52,470 nucleotides of DNA from NCBI GenBank assembly GCA_013823245.1, contig PNLU01000009.1, positions 1-52,470 of the forward strand, written 5' to 3'. The notes beneath the pieces were generated by a model that saw nothing but the letters and a program-made list of their open reading frames with translations, did no database searches and had not been told where the DNA came from. Position 1 is the first letter of the stretch. Each line of letters opens with the position of its first letter. This DNA comes from Alcanivorax sp. (lineage in GTDB: Bacteria; Pseudomonadota; Gammaproteobacteria; Pseudomonadales; Alcanivoracaceae). The position numbers and the translations under genes are program-made. Shown here piece by piece: positions 1-9,740 of the stretch.

Positions 1-925
1 GCTCGCTGCTGGCATGGGCGGCGCGGTGTTCGACACAGATCTGGTTGTCGGTGTGGGTTTTGCCCTGACCGACAAAGATGCCGTTGAGGCCGGCATGGGC
101 GCCACTGCCGTCCATCAGCACGCGCACATCGTTGCGACGCAGGGCGCTGCCCTGCATCAACTGGAAACTGTGGGCACGGCTGTCGCGGCCCGGGTTGATC
201 ACCAGTGTGCCGATATGCAGTGCGTCATCCCGCTCGGCCTGCAAACGGTAATGCACCAGATCACTGCCGATGCCGGTAAACAGCTCGGTCACGGCATTGG
301 TGAGCACGGCGCCGCCGCCGATATAGCGTTCGATCAGGGTGGCGCGGCTGCCACTGCCCAGATTCAGGCGCAGGCGCGGGTGGCACACCGCGGGCTGGTC
401 GCCGCTGCTGACCATCAGCACTTCCACCGGACTGTCCAGGGCCACGCCGTCCGGTACGTTCAGCACCAGCCCGTCGGTCAGTGCTGCGCTGTTGAGCCAG
501 GCGAAGGGGGTGCGCAAGCTGTCGTCTGTCACGGTCAGTGGCACGGAGGCGCTGCCATCCAGCCGGGTCAGGCTCAGGCCCTGTGCGGGCGGGTTGGACA
601 GCGCAGGCTGGTAGTGACCATTGATCAGCACCAGCCGGCAGGGGGCCAGCGCCTCGGGCAGGTCGAACGGCAGGTCCTTGTCGCTGAGCGGCGCGGCAGT
701 CTGTGTGAGGTGGCCGCCGTCCAGGGTGGTCAGGCGTGTGTATTTCCACTGCTCGGTGCGTTTGTCGGGAAACGCCAGGCTGGCAAGTTGCTTGCGCGCC
801 TGCTCACGCCACGTCGCCAGCTGGTCCTCGCGCGCAGCCGCCTGGGCCAGCGCGATGGCCTGGGCGGCCAGCGTGACGGCCAGCGGTTCAGCGATCGGGG
901 CAGGGCGAGTTGCGGAAGCGCTCAT
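1..925 (-). CDS. sufD: SufD, Fe-S cluster assembly scaffold subunit (partial, C-terminus off the window)
   Basis: The reverse strand reads open from an ATG at 925 to the window edge, about 308 codons. The N-terminal part carries TEQWKYTRL, the family's typical N-terminal signature, followed by the beta-helix-like region. SufD joins SufB and SufC in the SufBC2D complex that builds Fe-S clusters in the cytoplasm. Its ATG overlaps the sufC stop by 4 bases (ATGA), so the two are translationally coupled. The end of the gene and anything downstream, such as sufS, lie outside the window. Confidence 0.9.
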   Translation of the reverse strand, partial: MSASATRPAPIAEPLAVTLAAQAIALAQAAAREDQLATWREQARKQLASLAFPDKRTEQWKYTRLTTLDGGHLTQTAAPLSDKDLPFDLPEALAPCRLVLINGHYQPALSNPPAQGLSLTRLDGSASVPLTVTDDSLRTPFAWLNSAALTDGLVLNVPDGVALDSPVEVLMVSSGDQPAVCHPRLRLNLGSGSRATLIERYIGGGAVLTNAVTELFTGIGSDLVHYRLQAERDDALHIGTLVINPGRDSRAHSFQLMQGSALRRNDVRVLMDGSGAHAGLNGIFVGQGKTHTDNQICVEHRAAHASSE

Positions 926-1683
926 GCCGTGGCGCCCTCCGGCTGGCCGGTAATCCAGCCGTAACCCTTCTGCTCCAGCTCCAGTGCCAGTTCCTTGCCG
1001 CCGGACTTGACGATGCGGCCCCCGGCCAGCACGTGCACGTGGTCCGGCACGATGTAGTCGAGCAGGCGCTGATAGTGGGTGACCAGCACGATGGCACGCT
1101 CCGGGCTGCGCAGTGAATTGACGCCGCGCGCAACGACCTGCAGGGCATCGATATCCAGCCCGGAATCGGTTTCGTCCAGCAGCGCCAGCTTCGGTTCCAG
1201 CAGCAGCATCTGCATGATCTCGTTGCGCTTTTTCTCGCCGCCGGAAAAGCCTTCGTTAACGCCGCGTTTGAGGAATTGCGGGTCCAGATCCACTTGCTTG
1301 CAGGCCTCGCGGGCCTTCTTCAGCAGGGTCACCGCATCCCACGGCTCTTTGCCCTGGGCCTTGCGGGTGGCTTCCAGCGACGCCTTGAGGAATTCCAGAT
1401 TGCTGACACCGGGGATTTCCACCGGGTACTGGAACGCCAGAAACAGGCCGGCATGGGCGCGCTCTTCCGGATCCAGCTCGCTGACATCCCGACCCTCGAG
1501 CAGCGCCTGGCCGCCGGTGATCTCGTAGCCGTCGCGGCCCGACAGGACATTGGTCAGGGTGCTCTTGCCCGAGCCATTGGGGCCCATGATGGCGTGCACT
1601 TCGCCTGCCTTGACGGTCAGGCTGAGGCCCTTGAGGATGTCTTCGCCCGCCACACTGGCGTGCAGGTCCTTGATTTCCAGCAT
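922..1683 (-). CDS. sufC: SufC, ABC-type ATPase of the SUF complex
   Basis: 253 aa, the usual SufC length. The Walker A motif GPNGSGKST is near residue 35, the ABC signature FSGGEKKRNE is mid-protein, and the Walker B plus LLDETDSGLDID segment is typical of SufC. It hydrolyses ATP to drive rearrangement of the SufB-SufD scaffold during cluster assembly. It lies 28 bp after sufB, with an AAAGG ribosome site about 10 bases before the ATG, and overlaps sufD by 4 bases, so the order is sufB-sufC-sufD in one transcript. Confidence 0.97.
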   Translation of the reverse strand: MLEIKDLHASVAGEDILKGLSLTVKAGEVHAIMGPNGSGKSTLTNVLSGRDGYEITGGQALLEGRDVSELDPEERAHAGLFLAFQYPVEIPGVSNLEFLKASLEATRKAQGKEPWDAVTLLKKAREACKQVDLDPQFLKRGVNEGFSGGEKKRNEIMQMLLLEPKLALLDETDSGLDIDALQVVARGVNSLRSPERAIVLVTHYQRLLDYIVPDHVHVLAGGRIVKSGGKELALELEQKGYGWITGQPEGATA

Positions 1684-1711
1684 CTATTCAACGCCTTTCG
1701 GTTGGTAGGGG

Positions 1712-3154
1712 TTACCCGACAGCCCCTTCGAGGCTGACTTCCAGCAGCTTGCCGGCTTCCACCGCAAACTCCATGGGCAGTTCCTTGAAGACTTCCTTGC
1801 AGAAGCCGTTGACGATCATCGAGACCGCTTTCTCCGGGTCGATGCCCCGGTTGCGGCACAGGAACAGCTGATCGTCGGAGACCTTCGAGGTGGTCGCCTC
1901 GTGCTCGATCATCGCCGAGCGGTTACGGCTTTCTATATAAGGAAAGGTGTGGGCACCGCAGGTGTCGCCCAGCAGCAGCGAGTCACACTGGGTAAAGTTG
2001 CGGGCATTGTCGGCCCGCGGGCTGATCCGCACCAGGCCGCGATAGCTGTTGTTGCTGCGCCCGGCAGAAATGCCCTTGGAGATGATGGTGCTTTTGGTGT
2101 TCTTGCCCAGGTGGATCATCTTGGTGCCGGTGTCCGCCTGCTGCATGTGGCGGGTCAGGGCCACCGAGTAGAACTCACCGACGCTGTTATCGCCACGCAG
2201 GATGACACTGGGGTACTTCCAGGTAATGGCTGAGCCGGTTTCCACCTGGGTCCAGGAAATCTTGCTGTTCTCGTGGGCCACGCCACGCTTGGTGACGAAG
2301 TTGTAGATGCCGCCCTTGCCGTTTTCGTCGCCCGGGTACCAGTTCTGCACCGTGGAGTACTTGATCTGGGCGCCCGGCAGGGCCACCAGTTCCACCACCG
2401 CCGCGTGCAACTGGTTTTCGTCGCGCATCGGCGCCGTGCAGCCTTCCAGGTAGCTCACGTAGCTGCCTTCGTCGGCCACAATCAGGGTGCGCTCGAACTG
2501 GCCGGTCTTGGCTTCGTTGATACGGAAGTAGGTGGACAGCTCCATCGGGCAACGCACGCCCTTGGGGATATAGACAAAGGAGCCGTCGGAGAAGACCGCC
2601 GAGTTCAGGGCGGCGTAGAAGTTGTCGCCCTGGGGCACTACGCTGCCCAGGTATTGCTTGATCAGGTCGGGGTAGTCATGTACCGCCTCGGAAATCGAGC
2701 AGAAGATGACGCCTGCCTCCAGCAGCTTGGCCTTGAAGGTGGTGCCCACGGACACGGAGTCGAACACCGCATCAACCGCCACGCCCGCCAGCATCTCCTG
2801 CTCGTGCAGCGGGATGCCCAGCTTTTCATAGGTGCGCAGCAGCTCGGGGTCGACCTCGTCCAGGCTCTTGGGCCGGTCTTCCATGCTCTTCGGGGCGGAG
2901 TAGTAGGACACCTCGTCGAAGTCCACCGGCGGGTGTTTCAGGTGCGCCCAGGTCGGCAGGGGCATCTGTTGCCACTTGTGGTAGGCCGCCAGACGCCACT
3001 CCAGCAGCCACTCGGGCTCGCCCTTCTTGCCGGAGATGAAGCGGATCACGTCCTCACTCAGCCCGGGGGGCAGCGTGTCCGATTCGACTGCGGAGACAAA
3101 ACCTGCCTCGTAATCGCTGCGGATCAGCTTGTCGAGTTCGGCTTGGCTCGTCAT
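1712..3154 (-). CDS. sufB: SufB, Fe-S cluster assembly scaffold
   Basis: 480 aa starting [18 protein letters not shown]. The frame is open further upstream to 3217, but AAAGG sits 8 bases before the ATG at 3154 and the predicted transcription start (near 3199) lies downstream of 3217, so the longer start is excluded. The protein matches SufB throughout, including the [12 protein letters not shown] and [22 protein letters not shown] segments of the beta-helix core. It is the main scaffold on which the nascent Fe-S cluster forms, with SufC and SufD. First gene of the operon; its promoter carries an IscR-like site. Confidence 0.96.
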   Translation of the reverse strand: MTSQAELDKLIRSDYEAGFVSAVESDTLPPGLSEDVIRFISGKKGEPEWLLEWRLAAYHKWQQMPLPTWAHLKHPPVDFDEVSYYSAPKSMEDRPKSLDEVDPELLRTYEKLGIPLHEQEMLAGVAVDAVFDSVSVGTTFKAKLLEAGVIFCSISEAVHDYPDLIKQYLGSVVPQGDNFYAALNSAVFSDGSFVYIPKGVRCPMELSTYFRINEAKTGQFERTLIVADEGSYVSYLEGCTAPMRDENQLHAAVVELVALPGAQIKYSTVQNWYPGDENGKGGIYNFVTKRGVAHENSKISWTQVETGSAITWKYPSVILRGDNSVGEFYSVALTRHMQQADTGTKMIHLGKNTKSTIISKGISAGRSNNSYRGLVRISPRADNARNFTQCDSLLLGDTCGAHTFPYIESRNRSAMIEHEATTSKVSDDQLFLCRNRGIDPEKAVSMIVNGFCKEVFKELPMEFAVEAGKLLEVSLEGAVG

Positions 3155-3182
3155 AGGCATGACCTTTGCTGGTGACCGGTGA

Positions 3183-3207
3183 ATACCAGAGTAAAACGGT
3201 CGGGTAT
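3183..3207 (-). promoter_or_regulatory. IscR type-1-like operator at the suf promoter
   Basis: A 25-base near-palindrome matches the enterobacterial IscR type 1 consensus (ATASYYGAC, central WWW, then GTCRRSTAT) at 22 of 25 positions. The ends are ATACC and GGGTAT on the plus strand around a central AAAA. It begins inside the suf -10 hexamer (3206-3211) and covers the predicted start of transcription, the usual position for repression. The consensus is established knowledge; the match was scored by eye and binding is inferred. Confidence 0.75.
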
Positions 3208-3235
3208 TATATGCCATCGCCGGAACGATTGAAAA
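3206..3235 (-). promoter_or_regulatory. Predicted sigma-70 promoter of sufBCD
   Basis: On the minus strand a perfect TATAAT (3211 to 3206) is preceded by TTTTCA (3235 to 3230) at 18 bases spacing, 4 of 6 matching the -35 consensus. Transcription would start near 3199, leaving a short leader before the sufB ATG at 3154. It overlaps the IscR-like site. Confidence 0.6.
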
Positions 3236-3344
3236 TCCCGATGGTCCCTGTTGGAGCGGGCTGGCCGATGCAGGGTCAAGCGGCGGATGTAAGTGCCTGC
3301 TAACACTCTGTGGGGCGGCCCCGGTGGCGGTGCGGGGCGCACGG

Positions 3345-3373
3345 TATCATATTTCGCCCCGCATGCGTATAAT
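3345..3373 (+). promoter_or_regulatory. Predicted promoter of ndk
   Basis: A perfect TATAAT at 3368-3373 lies 48 bases before the ndk ATG. The -35 region at 17 bases spacing (TATCAT, 3345-3350) is weak, so activity may need an activator or the call may be imperfect. The 3155-3420 gap holds this promoter and the divergent suf promoter; nothing else is evident in it. Confidence 0.45.
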
Positions 3374-3420
3374 CCGGCGCCTCACGAACCACCCTGAAAT
3401 CATGTGGAGTTTAGAGTCCG

Positions 3421-3852
3421 ATGGCTGTTGAGCGTACCCTTTCCATCATCAAGCCCGATGCCGTGGCCAAGAATGTGATTGGCCAGATCGAATCCCGTTT
3501 CGAGAACGCTGGTCTGCGTCTGGTTGCCCTGAAAATGGTGCAGCTGAGCCAGGAGCAGGCAGAAGGCTTCTACGCCGAACATAAAGAGCGCCCGTTCTTT
3601 GGCGATCTGGTGGCTTTCATGACCAGCGGCCCGGTGGTGGTGCAGGTACTGGAAGGTGAAGACGCGATCAGCAAGAATCGTGAGCTGATGGGTGCCACCA
3701 ACCCGAAAGAAGCCGCTGCGGGCACCATCCGTGCGGACTTCGCCGTAAGCATCGACGAGAACGCCGTGCATGGCTCCGACTCGGCCGCATCGGCCGAGCG
3801 TGAAATTGCCTACTTCTTCAAGCCGGAAGAAGTCTGCGCACGGATTCGCTGA
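3421..3852 (+). CDS. ndk: Nucleoside diphosphate kinase
   Basis: 143 aa, full length for the family. It starts [18 protein letters not shown] and contains NAVHGSDS with the catalytic phosphohistidine (His about 118). It transfers the gamma phosphate of ATP to other NDPs and dNDPs, balancing nucleotide pools in the cytoplasm. GGAG at 3406-3409 serves as ribosome site. It heads a co-directional block continuing into rlmN 19 bp downstream; in Pseudomonas ndk and rlmN are likewise adjacent. Confidence 0.97.
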   Translation: MAVERTLSIIKPDAVAKNVIGQIESRFENAGLRLVALKMVQLSQEQAEGFYAEHKERPFFGDLVAFMTSGPVVVQVLEGEDAISKNRELMGATNPKEAAAGTIRADFAVSIDENAVHGSDSAASAEREIAYFFKPEEVCARIR

Positions 3853-3871
3853 GCAGACAGGGGTTTCCCTC

Positions 3872-5020
3872 ATGAGTGCTGAACAGAAGGTCAATCTGCT
3901 GGGCTTTTCCTGGCCGGAAATGGAGGCATTCTGCCTCGGTATCGGCGAGAAGAAATTCCGTGCCCAGCAGTTGCTCAAGTGGATCCACCATCATCAGGTG
4001 GATGATTTCGAGCAGATGACCGATCTGGGCAAGGCCCTGCGCGCGAAGCTGGCGTCCATCGCCGAGATTCGCGCGCCGGAAGTGCTGCATGAGGGCATTT
4101 CCCGCGATGGCACACGCAAGTGGGTGTTCAAGGTGGACGGCGGTGGCGCGGTGGAAACCGTGTTTATTCCCGACGGCCGCCGCGGCACCCTGTGTGTCTC
4201 GTCCCAGGTTGGCTGTGCCGTGGATTGCAGTTTCTGCTCCACCGGCAAGCAGGGCTTCCAGCGAGACCTCTCCAGCGCCGAGATCATCGGCCAGGTGTGG
4301 CTGGCCAGCCGGACCTTCGGCCCGCGCCGTAACCTCGGTGAGCACCCGATCACCAACGTGGTGATGATGGGCATGGGCGAGCCGCTACTGAATTATGACA
4401 ACGTGGTGCGCGCCATGCGCATCATGAAAGACGATCTGGGATACGGGATTTCCAAGCGCCGTATCACGCTGTCCACGTCTGGTGTGGTGCCGATGATCGA
4501 CCAGCTCGGCCAGGATATGGACGTGTCCCTGGCGATCTCGCTGCACGCTCCGAATGACGCATTGCGCGATGTACTGGTGCCGCTGAACCGCAAGTACCCG
4601 CTGGAAAAGCTGCTGGATGCCTGCCAGCGCTACAGCGAGGGGATCGAGCACCGGCACAAGTCCATCACCATGGAATATGTGATGCTCAAGGGCATCAACG
4701 ATCAGCCCGAGCACGCCCGGCAGCTGGTGAAGCTGCTGCGCAACCGTTTTCCGGTGAAGCTGAACCTGATTCCGTTCAACCCGTTTCCCCATTCAGGCTA
4801 CGAGCGGCCGGCCAAGCCGGACGTACTGGCTTTCCATAAGTACCTGAATGACAATGGCCTGATGACGACCATACGCACCACGCGCGGCGATGATATCGAC
4901 GCCGCCTGCGGACAGCTGGTCGGCGAGGTCATGGACCGCACGCGGCGCAGCGAACGCTGGCAGCAGACGGTCTTTCTGCGCAGCCATGCACAAAGCGACG
5001 AGGCGACCCCGGCGCAATGA
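3872..5020 (+). CDS. rlmN: RlmN, dual-specificity 23S rRNA/tRNA adenine-C2 methyltransferase
   Basis: 382 aa from the ATG at 3872 ([14 protein letters not shown]), close to the E. coli length. The frame is open upstream into ndk but has no conserved sequence there. A radical-SAM CxxxCxxC motif is at Cys115/119/122, and the C-terminal [14 protein letters not shown] contains the cysteine that carries the methyl intermediate. It makes m2A in 23S rRNA and some tRNAs. The last codons overlap the pilW start (ATGA). Confidence 0.96.
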   Translation: MSAEQKVNLLGFSWPEMEAFCLGIGEKKFRAQQLLKWIHHHQVDDFEQMTDLGKALRAKLASIAEIRAPEVLHEGISRDGTRKWVFKVDGGGAVETVFIPDGRRGTLCVSSQVGCAVDCSFCSTGKQGFQRDLSSAEIIGQVWLASRTFGPRRNLGEHPITNVVMMGMGEPLLNYDNVVRAMRIMKDDLGYGISKRRITLSTSGVVPMIDQLGQDMDVSLAISLHAPNDALRDVLVPLNRKYPLEKLLDACQRYSEGIEHRHKSITMEYVMLKGINDQPEHARQLVKLLRNRFPVKLNLIPFNPFPHSGYERPAKPDVLAFHKYLNDNGLMTTIRTTRGDDIDAACGQLVGEVMDRTRRSERWQQTVFLRSHAQSDEATPAQ

Positions 5021-5802
5021 TAAATACATTCAGGCACTACAGTTTGCTGGCCGCCGTTCTGGTGTTGGCCGGCTGCGTCACTTCGGGTGGCGGTCAGCGG
5101 GAAGTGCGGGTGGATGAAGCGGTCCAGAACCGTATCGCTGCCGGCATGGAATACCTGCAAATGGGCAAGCCCAATGAGGCGCGCCAGCATATCTCCCGGG
5201 CACTGGAGCTCGAGCCTCGTAGCGCGCCGGCGCACAATGCCATGGCGCTTCTTTATCGCTATGAGGGCGATAGCGAGCGAGAGGAATTTCATTATCGTCG
5301 CGCCTTGCGCGCCGACCGGAATTTCTCGGTCGCCCGCAACAACTACGGCATCTTGTTGCACCAGCGCGGCGACTATCGCCAGGCCGTGCAACAGTTCGAG
5401 CGCGCCGCCAACGATTCCAGCTATAACTCCCGCGGGCTGGCCTTTGAGAATCTGGCCCGCAGCTACATGGCCCTGGGCCAGCGCGACGAAGCGGTGGCGG
5501 CCTATAACCGGGCGCTGCGGCTGAATCCGAATGCCAGTACCATCCTGCTGGATCTGGGCAATATCCATCTTGAGGAAGGTGACCTGCGCATGGCGCGGCG
5601 CTACCTGGATCAGTATCACCGCGTGATCGAACAGCCCCGCCCTGCGGCCATCTGGCTGGGCATTCGCCTGGCGGCGGCAGAAGGGAACGCGACCCGCCAG
5701 ACGGAGCTGGAGCGTCAACTCACGGAAGAATTCCCGAACGCCGCCGAAACGCGCGCCTGGCGCCGCTGGCGGGATGACATGGCCCGGGGGACTGCCGGAT
5801 GA
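5017..5802 (+). CDS. pilW: PilW/PilF-type TPR lipoprotein, type IV pilus pilotin
   Basis: 261 aa. The N-terminus is a lipoprotein signal with lipobox VLAGC, followed by several TPR units (for example [18 protein letters not shown] and [20 protein letters not shown]). Members of this family sit in the inner leaflet of the outer membrane and are needed for secretin multimerisation in type IV pili. Position between rlmN and rodZ is the conserved gammaproteobacterial order. It overlaps both neighbours by 4 bases, implying translational coupling. Confidence 0.88.
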   Translation: MINTFRHYSLLAAVLVLAGCVTSGGGQREVRVDEAVQNRIAAGMEYLQMGKPNEARQHISRALELEPRSAPAHNAMALLYRYEGDSEREEFHYRRALRADRNFSVARNNYGILLHQRGDYRQAVQQFERAANDSSYNSRGLAFENLARSYMALGQRDEAVAAYNRALRLNPNASTILLDLGNIHLEEGDLRMARRYLDQYHRVIEQPRPAAIWLGIRLAAAEGNATRQTELERQLTEEFPNAAETRAWRRWRDDMARGTAG

Positions 5803-6623
5803 GTGACGAGTTGAATCTGCCTGGTCAGCGTTTGCGTGCCGAACGCACCCGTCAGGGATTGTCGGAACAGGATGTCGCGGCGCGCCTGCACCTGTCCATG
5901 AGTTACCTGCGCGCGCTGGAAGCGGATGATTATGACCGCTTGCCGGAGGCGGCCTTCGTCAAGGGGTATGTGCGTAACTATGCCCGCATGCTGGGGCTGC
6001 CCGGCGAGGAACTGGTGGCCCAGTTCAAGGCGCTGGTGCGCGAGGAACAGCGTGATCAACTGGTGTCGCCGGTCCACACCATGGCGCCGCCGCGCCGGGT
6101 GATCTGGCTGGCGCCATTGCTGGTGCTTGGGGTGGCGCTGCTGGCCGTTGCGGGCTGGTGGCTGGTCGACACCCTGACTACCGACGGTGACGTGCGCCAA
6201 CCGGTGGTTCAGGAGCGCGAGGTCATTCCCCCGGATGAAGAACCGGAGGTGCTGGCGGGTGCCCAGGGTGATCTGCCCGAGGCGCAGGACAACCCTGCTC
6301 CCGAACTGGCGCCAGGTACGCCGTTGGGGGAGCCGGAACCGGTGGGCGAACCACCGGAGGTCGTCAGTCCCAGTGAGCCGGTTATCGACCAACTGGCCAT
6401 GTCCTTTTCCCAGGAGTGCTGGGTAGAAATCAGCGACGCGGCTGGCGAGCGTCTGTTCCAGGGGCAGCGCAACGCGGACCAGAGCCTGTCGCTGCGCGGC
6501 GAGGCCCCGTTCCGGGTAACGCTGGGCAACGCTGCGGCCGTCACCCGAATGCAATTCAACGGTGAAAACATACCGCTGCCGCAGGGTAATCCCGGGCGAG
6601 TGGTACGCGTCACCGTGCCGTAA
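5799..6623 (+). CDS. rodZ: RodZ-like cytoskeletal membrane protein (HTH + TM + DUF4115)
   Basis: 274 aa. An N-terminal Xre-like helix-turn-helix of the RodZ type spans about residues 8-75 ([20 protein letters not shown]). A single membrane segment lies near 100-122, then an acidic Pro/Glu-rich periplasmic linker, and a C-terminal DUF4115 domain from about 200 containing [15 protein letters not shown]. RodZ anchors MreB to the membrane and supports rod shape. Overlaps pilW by 4 bases; ispG follows after 17 bp. Confidence 0.88.
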   Translation: MSDELNLPGQRLRAERTRQGLSEQDVAARLHLSMSYLRALEADDYDRLPEAAFVKGYVRNYARMLGLPGEELVAQFKALVREEQRDQLVSPVHTMAPPRRVIWLAPLLVLGVALLAVAGWWLVDTLTTDGDVRQPVVQEREVIPPDEEPEVLAGAQGDLPEAQDNPAPELAPGTPLGEPEPVGEPPEVVSPSEPVIDQLAMSFSQECWVEISDAAGERLFQGQRNADQSLSLRGEAPFRVTLGNAAAVTRMQFNGENIPLPQGNPGRVVRVTVP

Positions 6624-6640
6624 CCGTTACAGGCCTGATC

Positions 6641-7768
6641 ATGAACATGGAGCCGGAAGTCCGCATTACGCGCCGCCCCACTCGGCAGATCATGGTGGGG
6701 AAGGTGCCCGTGGGTGGCGATGCGCCGATCGCAGTGCAGAGCATGACCAACACCGAGACCTGCGATGTCGAGGCGACGGTGGGCCAGATCCGGCGGCTTG
6801 AAGATGCGGGCGTCGATATCGTGCGCGTATCCGTGCCCAGCATGGAGGCGGCGGACGCCTTCGGCCGCATCCGCCAGCAGGTCAATGTGCCGCTGGTGGC
6901 GGATATCCATTACGACTACAAGATTGCCCTGCGGGTAGCTGAACTGGGTGTGGATTGCCTGCGTATCAACCCCGGCAATATTGGCCGCGAAGACCGTATC
7001 AAGGCGGTGATCCAGGCTGCGCGGGACCACGGCATTCCTATCCGTATCGGTGTCAACGCTGGCTCACTGGAGAAGGACTTGCAGCGCAAGTACGGCGAGC
7101 CGTGCAGTGATGCATTGGTGGAATCTGCGCTGCGCCATGTGGAGATTCTGGATCGCCACGATTTCCAGGACTTCAAGGTCAGCGTCAAGGCCTCCAACGT
7201 TTTCATGACCGTTCAGGCCTATCGCAAGCTGTCGGCGCAGATCGAGCAGCCGCTGCATCTGGGCGTCACCGAGGCCGGTGTGTTCCGTGCCGGCACGGTC
7301 AAGTCCTCGGTGGCCATGGGCATGCTGCTGATGGAAGGCATCGGTGACACGATTCGCGTGTCGCTGGCCGCTGATCCGGTGGAAGAAGTGCGCGTTGGCT
7401 TCGATATTCTCAAAAGCCTCAACCTGCGCAAGAAAGGCGTCAACATCATCGCCTGCCCGAGCTGCTCGCGGCAGAACTTCGATGTGATTGCCACCGTGAA
7501 TGCGCTGGAAGCCCGGCTTGAGGACATCAATGAATCCGTGGACCTGGCAGTGATCGGCTGCCTGGTCAATGGCCCGGGTGAAGCCCGGGAAGTGGATGTT
7601 GGCCTGACCGGCGGCACACCGAACAACCTGTCCTATGTGGACGGCGAAAAAAGCCATCATATCCGCGCCGAAGATCTGGTGGACGAGCTTGAGCGCATGG
7701 TGCGTGACAAGGTCAAGCGCATGCGCGAAGACGAGCAGGCCGGGGTCATCCTGCGCAGCCAGGACTGA
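6641..7768 (+). CDS. ispG: IspG (GcpE), 4-hydroxy-3-methylbut-2-enyl diphosphate synthase
   Basis: 375 aa. The TIM-barrel part begins around [20 protein letters not shown]. The C-terminal [4Fe-4S] domain shows [10 protein letters not shown] and CLVNGPGE, which hold the cluster cysteines. It converts methylerythritol cyclodiphosphate to HMBPP in the MEP isoprenoid pathway, so it depends on Fe-S assembly such as the suf operon here. ATG at 6641 chosen; a second ATG is two codons downstream. Confidence 0.97.
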   Translation: MNMEPEVRITRRPTRQIMVGKVPVGGDAPIAVQSMTNTETCDVEATVGQIRRLEDAGVDIVRVSVPSMEAADAFGRIRQQVNVPLVADIHYDYKIALRVAELGVDCLRINPGNIGREDRIKAVIQAARDHGIPIRIGVNAGSLEKDLQRKYGEPCSDALVESALRHVEILDRHDFQDFKVSVKASNVFMTVQAYRKLSAQIEQPLHLGVTEAGVFRAGTVKSSVAMGMLLMEGIGDTIRVSLAADPVEEVRVGFDILKSLNLRKKGVNIIACPSCSRQNFDVIATVNALEARLEDINESVDLAVIGCLVNGPGEAREVDVGLTGGTPNNLSYVDGEKSHHIRAEDLVDELERMVRDKVKRMREDEQAGVILRSQD

Positions 7769-7804
7769 TCACCGCGCCAGCCCCGAGTATTCCAGGAGTT
7801 TCAA

Positions 7805-9082
7805 TTGAGCAGGAAAGTCGCCTCGATTCGGGGCATGAACGATATTCTGCCGACGCAGACGCCGCTCTGGCAGTGGCTTGAAGCGCGCGTCACCGAGGTG
7901 CTGGCCGGTTACGGTTACAGCGAGATTCGCATGCCCGTGGTCGAGCCCACCGAGCTGTTCAAGCGCTCCATTGGTGAAGTGACGGACATCGTCGAAAAGG
8001 AGATGTACACCTTCGACGACCGCAACGGCGACTCCATTACCCTGCGCCCGGAAGGTACCGCCGGGTGCGCGCGCGCCTGCGAACAGCACGGGCTGCTGTA
8101 CAACCAGACCCAGCGGCTCTGGTATCGCGGTCCCATGTTCCGCTACGAGCGGCCACAGGCCGGGCGCTATCGCCAGTTCCACCAGATTGGCGTGGAAACC
8201 TTCGGTATGACCGGCCCGGACATTGATGCCGAAATGATCCTGATGACCGCGCGTCTCTGGCGCGCACTCGGGCTGACCGACAAGGTGCGCCTGGAGCTGA
8301 ATACCCTGGGGTTGGCGGAAGATCGCGCTGCCTACCGGGATGCCCTGGTGGCCTGGCTGCGCGAGCGGGAAGACCAGCTTGATGACGACAGCCGCCGCCG
8401 CCTGGAACGCAACCCGCTGCGCATTCTCGACAGCAAGCATCCGGACACCCGGGCGCTGCTGGCCGATGCGCCCGCGCTGGCGGATTATCTTGGCGAGGAA
8501 GCGCGCAGCCACTTCGAGGGATTGCGCGCCCTGCTGGATGCGGCCGGAATCGCCTATGAGATCAACCCATCGCTGGTGCGCGGGCTGGACTATTATGGCA
8601 AGACGGTCTTCGAGTGGGTGACGGATGCCCTCGGTGCCCAGGGCACCGTGTGCGCGGGCGGTCGTTACGATGGTCTGGTGGAACAACTCGGTGGCAAACC
8701 GACCCCGGCGGTGGGCTTTGCCATGGGCGTGGAGCGTCTGATTCTGCTTCTGGAGCAACAGGCCCCGGAACTGCGGCCGGATGCGGAACTCTATATCGTG
8801 TCCACGGATCCGGGTGCCGGGTTGCAGCTGGCAGAGCAGTTGCGTGATACCCTGCCGGGCCGTCGCATCCGTTGCCACTGTGGCGGCGGCAGCTTCAAGA
8901 GCCAGATGAAGAAGGCCGACCAGAGCGGGGCGCAGTTCGCGCTGATTCTGGGCGAGGCGGAACTCGCTGCGGGACTGGTCACGGTGAAGCCGCTGCGGCA
9001 GGATGGCGAACAGCAACAGGTGACGCAGGCTGAGGCCGGCGCGTATTTGGCAAACTGGTATCACGATACACAGATCGGGTGA
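7805..9082 (+). CDS. hisS: Histidyl-tRNA synthetase
   Basis: 425 aa class II synthetase. It starts with TTG at 7805 ([15 protein letters not shown]), supported by AGGAG at 7794-7798 six bases upstream. Conserved blocks include [33 protein letters not shown] and the His-specific ALVRGLDYY-like [15 protein letters not shown], then a C-terminal anticodon-binding domain. It charges tRNA-His. A TTG start may lower expression slightly. It is followed by yfgM 10 bp downstream. Confidence 0.97.
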   Translation: MSRKVASIRGMNDILPTQTPLWQWLEARVTEVLAGYGYSEIRMPVVEPTELFKRSIGEVTDIVEKEMYTFDDRNGDSITLRPEGTAGCARACEQHGLLYNQTQRLWYRGPMFRYERPQAGRYRQFHQIGVETFGMTGPDIDAEMILMTARLWRALGLTDKVRLELNTLGLAEDRAAYRDALVAWLREREDQLDDDSRRRLERNPLRILDSKHPDTRALLADAPALADYLGEEARSHFEGLRALLDAAGIAYEINPSLVRGLDYYGKTVFEWVTDALGAQGTVCAGGRYDGLVEQLGGKPTPAVGFAMGVERLILLLEQQAPELRPDAELYIVSTDPGAGLQLAEQLRDTLPGRRIRCHCGGGSFKSQMKKADQSGAQFALILGEAELAAGLVTVKPLRQDGEQQQVTQAEAGAYLANWYHDTQIG

Positions 9083-9092
9083 GGAGACGCAG

Positions 9093-9740
9093 GTGCGTAG
9101 CGAAGAAGAACAGGCAGAACTGCTGAGGGAATGGTGGGAGAAGAATGGCCGGACCCTGATCATTGCCATTCTGGTGAGTGTGGTCGGTTTGCTGGGCTGG
9201 CGCCAGTGGAGCGCCACGCAGGATGCACGCGCCGAGAGCGCGTCCACAGTGTACAGCGCCCTGAGTCAGGCGCTGGAGCGTACCGGCGCCGGTGAAGACC
9301 GTGAGGCCATGGCCGCCGTGCGTGAACAGGCGGATCGCCTGCTGGAGGAATACCCGCGCACGACCTATGCCGCTCAGGCCCGCCTGGCGCTGGCACGTCT
9401 GGCCGTGATGGAAGAAGACTATGAGGAAGCGGCCGCACAGCTGCGCGCCGTGGTGGACCGCAGCCCGACCAGGGCGATCGAGCATATGGCTCGCCTGCGC
9501 CTGGCGCGTGTGCTGTTGCAACAGGGGGATGCCGAGGGTGCTCTGGCGCTGGTGCGCCGGGACTACCCGGAAGCCTGGCGTGGCCAGGCCCTGGAAATCC
9601 GGGGTGATGCCCTGCGTGCCCAGGATCGCCATGAGGATGCCCGCGCCGCGTACACAGCGGCTCTGGAGGCGATGTCCTCCGGCGAGCCGACGCGTGACCG
9701 GGTGCAAATGAAACTCGACGACATGACGCCTGCATCGTGA
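9093..9740 (+). CDS. yfgM: YfgM/PpiD-associated tetratricopeptide protein (ancillary SecYEG subunit family)
   Basis: 215 aa starting with GTG (RSEEEQAELLREWWEKNG). The N-terminus is cytoplasmic, with one membrane segment at about residues 23-40 and a periplasmic TPR-like helical domain. In E. coli YfgM associates with SecYEG and the chaperone PpiD. Position between hisS and bamB is conserved in gammaproteobacteria. The stop overlaps the bamB GTG start by 4 bases. Confidence 0.88.
   Translation: MRSEEEQAELLREWWEKNGRTLIIAILVSVVGLLGWRQWSATQDARAESASTVYSALSQALERTGAGEDREAMAAVREQADRLLEEYPRTTYAAQARLALARLAVMEEDYEEAAAQLRAVVDRSPTRAIEHMARLRLARVLLQQGDAEGALALVRRDYPEAWRGQALEIRGDALRAQDRHEDARAAYTAALEAMSSGEPTRDRVQMKLDDMTPAS

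Noticed and set aside
3155-3217. Longer SufB start at 3217
   Set aside because: The predicted transcription start lies downstream of 3217, and the best ribosome site precedes 3154.
7769-9247. 492-codon open frame on the minus strand
   Set aside because: It is antisense to hisS; long open antisense frames are expected at this GC content and the translation matches no family.
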